DNA from: CAIVVT01 sp963757265
Lineage (GTDB): Bacteria > Acidobacteriota > Terriglobia > Bryobacterales > Bryobacteraceae
Direction of reading: 5' to 3'
Length of the DNA: 64,000 bases
Assembly (NCBI GenBank): GCA_963757265.1
Contig: CAVWRA010000006.1
Span: forward strand, 1,488,001-1,552,000
The position numbers and the translations under genes are program-made. The first letter of the stretch is position 1. Every line of letters begins with the position of its first letter. Positions 7,625 to 15,592 of this stretch are shown in pieces. The notes beneath the pieces were generated by a model. That model ran no database searches. It was given only the letters and a program-made list of their open reading frames with translations, and was not told the DNA's origin.

Positions 7625-10600
7625 GCGAGTTGGTCCGCATCATAGTTTCCACGGACCCGGCCATTCGAAACCGGTCGCTCGAGAGCTTGTGCCGGGGCGC
7701 TTCAGCCGCCGGCCTGCTGGCGGAGTGCGAGGCCCTGGAGCGCTTGCGGCGCAGCAGCGGCAACCTGTACGAGCGGGTTCGCGCGCTCGCCTTCCTCGCC
7801 GCCATCCAGCGCTACTATCTGGCCGCCCGGCCCGAAATCGCGCCCCGCGGCCACATTCCCGCGGACGGCTACGCGCACCTGCTGGCGCGGCATTTTGAGG
7901 AGGCAATCCGGTGCTTCCTGAATGCCCAATCGAGCGCCGGGCCCAGCCGCGCGGTCTTCAGCGCGCTCGCTTCCGCCTACCGCGGGCTGGCCTTTCAGAC
8001 GCTCGCCAACCAGGTCCGCCGCAGCGTGCGCAGCGTGCGCGGCAATCAATGGATGTTCCGCACCGGCCATCCCAGCGACTACCCGCTTTCGTTGCGGCCT
8101 GAGCTGCTGCGCAAGGACCCCGCCACATCGCTGTACCCCGTTCTGTGCGAAGCCACACCCGTGAGGATGGACCTCTCGCACAGCGCCTGGAGCGACATCT
8201 TCTATCTCGGCATGGATGATCCCGAAAGCGCCCGGGTTCTCAATGTGAGCATCGATCTGGCCGTGCCCGGCGCCGGCGCGTGCGAGCCCCGGCCTCCGGT
8301 GGAAGCATATCTGAGGTTGATTGACGAGCCGGTCTTGCGCCTGACCAGCGTCGACCTGGGCGCCACGGCGGATGTCACCTCCATCGCCGAAGTCTTCGAT
8401 TTCTCGAAGGATTACCTGGGGCTTCTCAAGGCGGGCATCATCGCCGCCGGCCTGGTTCCGCCCAGCATGGAGGGATCGACGGAGCCGCTCGCCGGCCTGC
8501 TCGGCCGTTTGACGAACCAGCTCGGCCATGGCATCGAACTTGTCAGTCAGGTCAACGGCATTCCCAAAGGATCGCGCCTGGCCGTCTCGACCAGTCTGCT
8601 GGCCTGCATCATCGCGGCCGGCATGCGCGCCACCGCCCAGATCGGCGCTCTGACGGGCGGGCTGGAAGAAAAGGACCGGCGGATCGTGGCCGCCCGCGCC
8701 ATTCTCGGCGAATGGCTGGCTGGCAGCGGCGGCGGCTGGCAGGACTCGGGCGGCGTGTGGCCGGGCATCAAGTTGATCGAGGGCGTGGTGGCGCGCGAAG
8801 GCGACGTCGAGTGGGGCATCAGCCGCGGCTGCCTGCTGCCCCGTCACCGCGAGCTTTCCACGGCGGAAGTCAGCCCCGAGGCGCGCGCCCGGCTCCAGGA
8901 ATCGTTGGTGTTGGTGCACGGCGGCATGGCCCAGGACGTGGGCCCCATTCTGGAACTGGTGTCGGAGAGGTACCTGCTGCGCAGCGCGGTGGAATGGAGC
9001 GCCCGGCAGGAGGCCGCGGCATTGTTGGACCGCATCGTCGAGTGTTTGAAAAACGGCGACATCCGGGGCCTCGGCGCGTGTACCCAGCGCAATTTCGATG
9101 GGCCCATTCAGACCATCATTCCCTGGGCCGGCAATCACTACACCGAACAGTTGATCGAGCGCACGCGGGAGGAGTTTGGAGCACAATTCTGGGGCTTCTG
9201 GATGCTCGGCGGAATGGCCGGCGGAGGCATGGGGTTCCTGTTCGATCCGCGCGCCAAGCCGCGCGCTTTGGACCGCATGGCCGGCATTATGAGCGAGGTC
9301 AAGCGGTCGCTCGAGCGCGCTGTGCCCTTCGCCATGGAACCCGTGGTCTACGACTTCGCCATCAACGAGCGCGGGACCTGGGCCACGTTGCGCGCGGGCG
9401 AAACCGCCCTGCTGCCGCCGGGCTACTACGCCCTGCATGTGCCGGAAATGGTGCGACGCGATGTGCGGTCGCTCACGCCCGCCCGGCGCCGCGAGCTGGA
9501 TACCTTCGGCCAGGCGTGCCGCGACCGGCCGGCCCTGGCCGGCATGGTGCGGACGGTGTTCGACCGCATGGTGCCGCACAACGCAGCGCGGGCCGGCGGG
9601 ACGCCGCCCGGCCTCGAAGCGCTGCTCGCCGAGTATGGCTTCGACCGCGACCAGCATGAGCGGTTCCGCTCCGATCTGCGCGCCGGCCGCGTCGGTCTGG
9701 CGCAGAACCGCTTGCCCGTCAACAGCAGCGTCGAGGACGTCGCGGCCGAAGAAATTCCGGATGCGCAGCCGGGGCTGCCCGAGCGGCTGCGGCGCCTCGG
9801 CCAAGACGCCCTGCGCGCCGGGAGCGTGGCTGTCGTTACGCTGGCTGGCGGCATCGGCACCCGCTGGACGCGCGGCGCCGGCGTGGTGAAAGCCCTGAAT
9901 CCGTTCGCCCGGCTCAACCACCGTTTCCGCACCTTCTCCGAAATCCACCTGGCCCAGTCGCGCCGGACGTCAAGCGAGTGGTCGCGGCCGGTGCCGCACG
10001 TGATCACGACCAGCTACCTGACACATCAGCCGATCGAAGATACCCTCCGCGCGGCCGGCAATTACGGCTATCCGGGTCCGTTGTACATCTCGCCCGGGCG
10101 CGTGGTCGGCTTGCGCCTGGTGCCCATGGTGCGGGACCTGCGCTTCGCCTGGGAGGAACTGCCCCAGCCGCTGCTCCACGCGCGCAAGCAGAAAGCCCGC
10201 GACAGCGCCCGCGCCGCCTGGATGCACTGGGCCCGCAGCCGCGGCGAAGGTTCGGATTACACGGATAATGTCCCCGCGCAATGCCTGCACCCGGTCGGGC
10301 ATTGGTACGAACTGCCGAACATGCTGCGCAACGGCGTGTTGAAGAGAATGCTCGACGAGAATCCAGCGCTGCAATTTCTGCTGCTGCGCAACATCGACAC
10401 GCTGGGTGCGAACTTCGACCCCGCGCTGCTCGGATTGCACATCGAATCCGGCGCCGCTCTCACCGCCGAGCTCATTCCGCGCGAGGTGGACGACCGCGGC
10501 GGCGGCCTGGCGCGCATCGACGGCAAGCTGCGGCTGGTCGAAGGACTGGCGCTGCCCGACGAGCGGCTGGAGTTCGAGCTTTCCTATTACAACTCCAATA

Positions 10601-10947
10601 CGATGTGGATCGGCATCGACAAACTGTTGGCCGTCTTCGGTCTGTCTCGCGCCGATCTGGGCAGCGAGGATAAGACCACCGCGGCCGTCCGCTGCGTGGC
10701 CGCGAAAATGCCCGCCTATGTCACGCTCAAGGACGTTAAGAAGCGCTGGGGGCAGGGCCAGGAAGACGTCTTCCCCGTCACGCAGTTCGAGAAGCTGTGG
10801 GGCGACATCACGGCCGTGCCGGGCTTCGATTGCCGTTACGTCGTCGTGCCGCGAATGCGCGGCCAGCAGCTCAAAGAAGTCTCGCAGCTCGATGGCTGGT
10901 GGCGCGACGGCTCTGCGGCCTACATCGATTCGCTATGCGAATGGTGA
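7621..10947 (+). CDS. Giant bifunctional GHMP sugar kinase-UDPGP-type pyrophosphorylase
   Basis: A 1108-residue protein with two recognisable catalytic parts. Residues about 180-600 hold a GHMP kinase of the L-fucokinase type: motif I DLSHSAWSDIFYLGMDD (184-200), motif II GIPKGSRLAVSTSLL (313-327), SGGGWQDSGGVWPGIKL (369-385), and motif III MLGGMAGGGMGFLFD (528-542). Residues about 735-1108 hold a UDPGP/UAP-like nucleotidyltransferase with TLAGGIGTRWTRGAGVVKAL (740-759). The first 180 residues are unassigned. Bacteroides Fkp and plant FKGP have the pyrophosphorylase first and the kinase second, the opposite order. A salvage route from free sugar to sugar-1-phosphate to NDP-sugar is inferred; the sugar is unknown. 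Confidence 0.75.
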   Translation: MSELVRIIVSTDPAIRNRSLESLCRGASAAGLLAECEALERLRRSSGNLYERVRALAFLAAIQRYYLAARPEIAPRGHIPADGYAHLLARHFEEAIRCFLNAQSSAGPSRAVFSALASAYRGLAFQTLANQVRRSVRSVRGNQWMFRTGHPSDYPLSLRPELLRKDPATSLYPVLCEATPVRMDLSHSAWSDIFYLGMDDPESARVLNVSIDLAVPGAGACEPRPPVEAYLRLIDEPVLRLTSVDLGATADVTSIAEVFDFSKDYLGLLKAGIIAAGLVPPSMEGSTEPLAGLLGRLTNQLGHGIELVSQVNGIPKGSRLAVSTSLLACIIAAGMRATAQIGALTGGLEEKDRRIVAARAILGEWLAGSGGGWQDSGGVWPGIKLIEGVVAREGDVEWGISRGCLLPRHRELSTAEVSPEARARLQESLVLVHGGMAQDVGPILELVSERYLLRSAVEWSARQEAAALLDRIVECLKNGDIRGLGACTQRNFDGPIQTIIPWAGNHYTEQLIERTREEFGAQFWGFWMLGGMAGGGMGFLFDPRAKPRALDRMAGIMSEVKRSLERAVPFAMEPVVYDFAINERGTWATLRAGETALLPPGYYALHVPEMVRRDVRSLTPARRRELDTFGQACRDRPALAGMVRTVFDRMVPHNAARAGGTPPGLEALLAEYGFDRDQHERFRSDLRAGRVGLAQNRLPVNSSVEDVAAEEIPDAQPGLPERLRRLGQDALRAGSVAVVTLAGGIGTRWTRGAGVVKALNPFARLNHRFRTFSEIHLAQSRRTSSEWSRPVPHVITTSYLTHQPIEDTLRAAGNYGYPGPLYISPGRVVGLRLVPMVRDLRFAWEELPQPLLHARKQKARDSARAAWMHWARSRGEGSDYTDNVPAQCLHPVGHWYELPNMLRNGVLKRMLDENPALQFLLLRNIDTLGANFDPALLGLHIESGAALTAELIPREVDDRGGGLARIDGKLRLVEGLALPDERLEFELSYYNSNTMWIGIDKLLAVFGLSRADLGSEDKTTAAVRCVAAKMPAYVTLKDVKKRWGQGQEDVFPVTQFEKLWGDITAVPGFDCRYVVVPRMRGQQLKEVSQLDGWWRDGSAAYIDSLCEW

Positions 10948-11465
10948 GCGCGCCGCGACGAGCTTCCAGCTCCTGAACAAGCCATGCCAGGCCGTGAGAG
11001 TTCTGGTTCAAACCGGTAGGATTCGACATAACGACCGACAATTCGGACGGGCGGAATCGCACAGCCGTGGGGGAAAGCCCAGCACCGGCAGTATGATCGC
11101 GGGCGCGATCGCTTATAGTGCGCGCATCCCTCGCTGGTGTATGTCCGGCGACTGCAGCACACCCCGGCAGCGTTGAACGCGCTCAGAGCGGACTCGAGTG
11201 CCATGCCACCCGAACATATCCGACTGCTCGCATCTACAAGAACAAAAAGCGTGCCGGCGGGGTGGTGTCCAATGGATTCGCAAGCGTGATATGACCAAGC
11301 AGCCTTCGGGAGGTGCTTGCGCCTGCATTGGATTCCGACCGGGGTCGTAATATGGAGGTCCCGGCGGGTACGTAGTCTTCCATTAAAATTTGCCACTGCC
11401 GCGGTTGGGGCTGCGGGGACTCGTGTCGCGGCGGCGAGCACGATAGGATGTCCGGGGGTGGAATT
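10948..11465. other. Non-coding stretch before the GH127 gene
   Basis: About 520 bases with no convincing reading frame: the open frames here lack ribosome binding sites and family-like sequence. It contains a GATCGC-GGGC-GCGATC inverted repeat near 11097-11112. Base composition is less G+C-rich than the upstream gene. A promoter for the GH127 gene is expected here, but none could be assigned. Confidence 0.4.
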
Positions 11466-13496
11466 ATGAGGTCGATTTTGTTTTTCGCGCTTGGATTTTC
11501 GGTGTCGCTGTTGGCCCAGTCCACTCCGGATCCCAGGCTTGCCGTTCTCGCCAAGAAGTTACAGGTCGCGCAGAGTGCAGCCATCAAGGGCCAGCCGGCG
11601 TTTGTGCCTCTACCCGTGGGCGCCGTCGTGCCCAAGGGGTGGTTGCGCGACTGGGCGCTGAATGCCGCGAACGGCATCACGGGCCACCTCGATGAGTACT
11701 CCGCGACTTTTGGCGAAGCTTGGAAGGGATATGGTTTTCAGGCCAGAGGTGCAAAGCCGGACGGCACAGGCTGGCCGCTCGAGCAATCGAGCTACTGGCT
11801 TGACGGCGCGGTTCGCCTGGGCTACATCCTCGATGACAAGAAACTGATTGAGAAGGTGACGAAGCGTTTGGACCTGGTGGTCGATGGAGTACTGAAGGGT
11901 GGCGACTCCTTTGTCTATTGGCGTCCGGAATCGGTGCTGGCGGATAACTTCAACAACTGGGCCCACTCACATACGGGCCGGGCGCTGGTGGCCTACTATC
12001 AGGCCACCGGCGATGAGCGGATCCTGAAGGCTCTGGTGCAAGTCTATCGCCGCTATAGCTTGCCGGCACTACCCAGCAACTTCGACGACGTCTCCGGCGC
12101 CGTCAATGTCAACGCGATGTTCGAAACCTACTTAATGAGCGGCGACGAGATCATCCTTAAGAAGCTGACTGCCTTCAGCAGCGAGCCTGCCTATCGCGCG
12201 ACGGCCGGCGCCTGGCTGGATGGCAACCTGCAGGCGGGCCACAACGTGATCTTCTACGAGAACATCCGCGTCCCAGCACTGGCCTATGCGTGGACCGGCG
12301 ACAAGCGGGATCTAGGTGCCACGGAGAAAGCGATCGAGTGGAACGATCGCAATAATCTCCTGCCCTATGGCATGAGTTCGGGCGAGGAGTATCACGCCGG
12401 CATCGGTGCCACGCGCAACACCGAGACATGCAATGTAACCGCATCATTCTGGACTTACCTATGGATGTTACGCAACACCGGCGACGGAGCCTACTCCGAC
12501 CGGATGGAACGGATCTTCCTGAATGCGGCCGCGGCGCCGGTCAGCCGCGACTTCAAGACCATGTGTTACTACCAGAGTCCCAACCGCTACGGCACGGCGC
12601 TGCCGGCGGAGGAGCCGCGAGAGCCCGGCCCCAAGTCCTATCAGTTCACGAAACTCGGGCACTCCGTGCTGTGCTGCGTGGGGAACCTCAATCGGGTCAT
12701 CCCGAACTACATCATGTATATGTGGATGGCGACTCAGGACAAAGGGCTGGCGGCCACGCTGTATGGCCCCTCCCGGGTGCGCGCCACGGCCGGCGACGAT
12801 GTGATGGTGGAGATCGATGCTGATACCATCTATCCCTTCGAAGAGTCGATCCGAATGACCATCCGGCCGGAGAGGCCAGTAGCTTTCCCGCTTTATCCGC
12901 ATATCCCGTCCTGGTGCCGCGCGCCGGAGATCCGGGTGAACGGACGCCTACAGACGATTGCGGCGCAGCCGAAGTCCTTTCTGCGCGTGTTTCGAACCTG
13001 GGAAGCCAATGACAAAGTCGAGCTGCGCTTTCCCATGCAGGTCCAGATCGTAAGGGGCCGGGAAACGCCCTATCCGCGGATTCAGTACTTCGTGGGGAAC
13101 CGCCAGTTGGCGCAGAAGACCGCGATCGACAGCCCTTATGCCTCGGTCTACTACGGCCCGCTGCTGTTCGCACTCCCGATAGAGGACGAAACACCCAACC
13201 AGGAGAAAGCAGGCGGCAAGTTCAACTATGCCCTCGATGTGAGCGGGCCGGAGCCGGAAAAGCGGGTGAAGGTGCTTCATCATCCCATGCCGGAACAGTG
13301 GAACTGGCCGCTGGCGGCGCCTGTGGAACTCGCCGTCCAGGTGAGAGAGTTTGACTGGACCCCCACGGAGCTGCAGCCGCTGCCCGGGCAGCCGGTGGCC
13401 GCGGGCAAGGCGGCCGAAGTGAAGCTGGTGCCTTACGGATGCACGAAGTTCCGCGTCAGCATGTTTCCCATCGCCACAGGGGATGGCGGGCAATGA
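11466..13496 (+). CDS. GH127 family beta-L-arabinofuranosidase-like enzyme, secreted
   Basis: Protein of 676 residues with a signal peptide (MRSILFFALGFSVSLLAQS) and an (alpha/alpha)6-barrel of the GH127/DUF1680 family. The family's zinc-thiolate site is intact: Glu320 and Cys322 in NTETCNVTASF, and Cys403-Cys404 in HSVLCCVGN. In characterised members one of these cysteines is the nucleophile. The expected role is release of beta-L-arabinofuranose or a related pentose from plant or glycoprotein glycans in the periplasm or outside the cell. The exact substrate cannot be read from sequence. Confidence 0.85.
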   Translation: MRSILFFALGFSVSLLAQSTPDPRLAVLAKKLQVAQSAAIKGQPAFVPLPVGAVVPKGWLRDWALNAANGITGHLDEYSATFGEAWKGYGFQARGAKPDGTGWPLEQSSYWLDGAVRLGYILDDKKLIEKVTKRLDLVVDGVLKGGDSFVYWRPESVLADNFNNWAHSHTGRALVAYYQATGDERILKALVQVYRRYSLPALPSNFDDVSGAVNVNAMFETYLMSGDEIILKKLTAFSSEPAYRATAGAWLDGNLQAGHNVIFYENIRVPALAYAWTGDKRDLGATEKAIEWNDRNNLLPYGMSSGEEYHAGIGATRNTETCNVTASFWTYLWMLRNTGDGAYSDRMERIFLNAAAAPVSRDFKTMCYYQSPNRYGTALPAEEPREPGPKSYQFTKLGHSVLCCVGNLNRVIPNYIMYMWMATQDKGLAATLYGPSRVRATAGDDVMVEIDADTIYPFEESIRMTIRPERPVAFPLYPHIPSWCRAPEIRVNGRLQTIAAQPKSFLRVFRTWEANDKVELRFPMQVQIVRGRETPYPRIQYFVGNRQLAQKTAIDSPYASVYYGPLLFALPIEDETPNQEKAGGKFNYALDVSGPEPEKRVKVLHHPMPEQWNWPLAAPVELAVQVREFDWTPTELQPLPGQPVAAGKAAEVKLVPYGCTKFRVSMFPIATGDGGQ

Positions 13497-13751
13497 ACGA
13501 ACGCGTGCCTGTCCCGTAGGAACGGATGGCCGGGCATCCGGGCACAATCCATGGCGTGCGCCGTCAAATTGGGGGAGATTGGCGGGTAAAGATCGCCTTT
13601 GAGTTCCTGATTTGTAACTCTTCCGGGCACCTGGTTTCACACTCCTCTCCGGGGCCGGCGATAGAGGTTCAGGGGCATGCTTCCTGATGGCATCAGTGCC
13701 CGGTATTGCCCGCTGGATCGATTGTATGGCTGTAAGTTATTGATTCTATTA

Positions 13752-13841
13752 TGGCGGAGAGGGTGGGATTCGAACCCACGTTACAGTTTCCCGTAAACAC
13801 GCTTTCCAAGCGTGCGCCTTCAACCGCTCGGCCACCTCTCC
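13752..13841 (-). tRNA. tRNA-Ser (anticodon GGA)
   Basis: A 90-base class II tRNA on the minus strand. The acceptor stem pairs GGAGAGG (5' end at 13841) with CCTCTCC. The anticodon stem CACGC/GCGTG encloses the loop TTGGAAA, giving anticodon GGA (serine, UCC/UCU). A long variable arm is present, the T arm reads GTGGGTTCGAATCCCAC, and the 3' CCA is encoded at 13752-13754. Confidence 0.95.
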
Positions 13842-14061
13842 GGGGGAAAACAGCCCTTCGGACACCGTCCGCGGGCCTGTGGTGCGGCTACCTCTGCCAG
13901 TGTAACATGCGCCCTTCGCGCGGCCCTTCCGGTCCTGGAGCCCGCGCTGCGGCGCGCTCTGTACGCCCGCGGAAATGCCCCGCTCGACGCCTGCTTTTGC
14001 CCGCCCGCGCTGCGTTTCTGGCCCGCCGCCGAAACCCTATGGTTCAATAGAGATAATCTCT

Positions 14062-15120
14062 ATGTCGGACCACGGCTTCCGCGCGCGGCGCGACTGGGCG
14101 GCGTTGCAGCGCAGAATTCGCGAAATCAAAATGCTCGCCTGGGGGGCCCTGCACACCGGCCACCCCATCATGGCGCACATCATCCCCATCCGCCGCTGCA
14201 ATCTCTCCTGCGCCTACTGCAACGAATACGATGACCTCTCCCGGCCGGTCAACACCGAAATCATCCTCGAGCGCATCGACGACCTCGGCCGCCTCGGCAC
14301 GTCCATCATCACCATCAGCGGCGGCGAGCCCCTGCTGCATCCCGATCTGGACCAGCTCATCCGCCGCATCCGCCGTCACGGCGCCGTCGCGGGTCTGATC
14401 ACCAACGGCTATCTGCTCACCGCCGACCGCATCCAGCGCCTCAACCGCGCCGGTCTCGACCACATGCAGATCTCCATCGACAACGTCAACCCCGACGAGG
14501 TGTCGAAGAAGAGCCTGAAGGTCCTCGATCGGAAACTGAAGCTGCTGGCCGCCAACGCCCTGTTCCACGTCAATATCAACTCGGTGGTGGGCGGCGGCGT
14601 CAAGCACGCCGACGACGCCCTGGCCATTGCCCGCCGCTCTATCGAGCTGGGCTTTTCTTCCACCATCGGCATCATCCACGACCACGCCGGCCAGTTGAAG
14701 CCGCTCTCCCCGCGCGAGCGCGAGATCTACCTCGCCGTGAAGGCCCTCGAGAAGCGCAACTACGCCCAGCTCAGCGTCTTCCAGGAATCGATGGTCCACG
14801 GCCGTCCTAACAAGTGGCGCTGCCGCGCCGGCTCGCGCTACCTCTACATTTGTGAGGACGGGCTGGTGCACTATTGCTCGCAACAGCGCGGCTACCCGGG
14901 GCGGCCGCTCTCCGAGTACGGCCCTGCCGACCTGCGGCGCGAGTACTACACCGAAAAGGCCTGCGCCCCGCACTGCACCATCTCCTGCGTGCACTACGTT
15001 TCGCTGTTCGACTCCTGGCGCGCCCCCCAGACGCTGGCCGACCCGCGTCCCCCCGGCCTGAGTCCCATTGACACGGCCGCCAGCGAGCCGCTGCTGCAGA
15101 TCCACTCCGCCCCGCGCTGA
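14062..15120 (+). CDS. Radical SAM protein with C-terminal cysteine cluster
   Basis: Protein of 352 residues. The CxxxCxxC motif is seen in IRRCNLSCAYCNEYDD (near residue 49), followed by ITISGGEPLLHPDL, the SAM-binding GGE motif. The C-terminal third has further cysteines in YICEDGLVHYCSQQRG and KACAPHCTISCVHYV, consistent with an extra Fe-S cluster of SPASM/twitch type. The first in-frame ATG upstream (13975) would add a non-conserved proline-rich extension, so 14062 was chosen. A DCC-family gene follows 13 bases later. The substrate is unknown; no peptide precursor gene was recognised nearby. Confidence 0.8.
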   Translation: MSDHGFRARRDWAALQRRIREIKMLAWGALHTGHPIMAHIIPIRRCNLSCAYCNEYDDLSRPVNTEIILERIDDLGRLGTSIITISGGEPLLHPDLDQLIRRIRRHGAVAGLITNGYLLTADRIQRLNRAGLDHMQISIDNVNPDEVSKKSLKVLDRKLKLLAANALFHVNINSVVGGGVKHADDALAIARRSIELGFSSTIGIIHDHAGQLKPLSPREREIYLAVKALEKRNYAQLSVFQESMVHGRPNKWRCRAGSRYLYICEDGLVHYCSQQRGYPGRPLSEYGPADLRREYYTEKACAPHCTISCVHYVSLFDSWRAPQTLADPRPPGLSPIDTAASEPLLQIHSAPR

Positions 15121-15133
15121 GGACACCCTGACC

Positions 15134-15538
15134 ATGCCTCCGCGCGAGAGCTTCCCCGGTATCCGCATCGCTCCTGCCCCGCCGCGCGGACTGTTGCTCT
15201 ATGACGGGGAATGCGGCTTCTGCTCGCGCTCAGTGCGCACCCTCGAACGCCTGGCCCGCCGGCCCTTCGACAAGCGCCCGTCGCGCGCCGTCCTGGCCCA
15301 ACTGCCGGAGCCCGTCGCCCGCACCGTCTCCGGCCAGATGCTGTGGCTCGAGCCCGACGGCTCCATTTGGGGCGGCAGCCAGGCCTTGCTGCGCGCGCTC
15401 CGCGCCTCCGGCTGGCCCGCCGTCGCCTGGCTGTTGGGAAACCCGCTGGTCCGGCCCTTCACCCGCGCCGGTTATCGCCTGGTCGCCCGCCTGCGCCACC
15501 GCCTCGCGCCTGCAGTCTGCCCGCTCCCGCCCGCCTGA
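15134..15538 (+). CDS. DCC-family (DUF393) thiol-disulfide oxidoreductase-like protein
   Basis: Protein of 134 residues with the family signature LLLYDGECGFCSRSVRTLER, containing the CxxC and the Asp-Gly-x-Cys start that names the DCC family, and a later WGGSQALLRALRAS segment. It is cytoplasmic by sequence. It follows the radical SAM gene after 13 bases and probably shares its transcript, so it could supply thiol chemistry for that enzyme. That link is inference, since DCC proteins are often orphans. Confidence 0.8.
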   Translation: MPPRESFPGIRIAPAPPRGLLLYDGECGFCSRSVRTLERLARRPFDKRPSRAVLAQLPEPVARTVSGQMLWLEPDGSIWGGSQALLRALRASGWPAVAWLLGNPLVRPFTRAGYRLVARLRHRLAPAVCPLPPA

Positions 15539-15592
15539 GCCGCGCGCCGCCGTCCACCGCACGCCCTGGTGGGATTTGCGCGCTGCCGATGG

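Noticed and set aside
7702..9948. 748-codon frame antisense to the kinase-pyrophosphorylase
   Set aside because: No ribosome binding site or recognisable domain, and the sense strand carries clear GHMP motifs. Antisense shadow.
10920..11441. 173-codon minus-strand frame before the GH127 gene
   Set aside because: No start signal, mixed composition, no motif; treated as non-coding.
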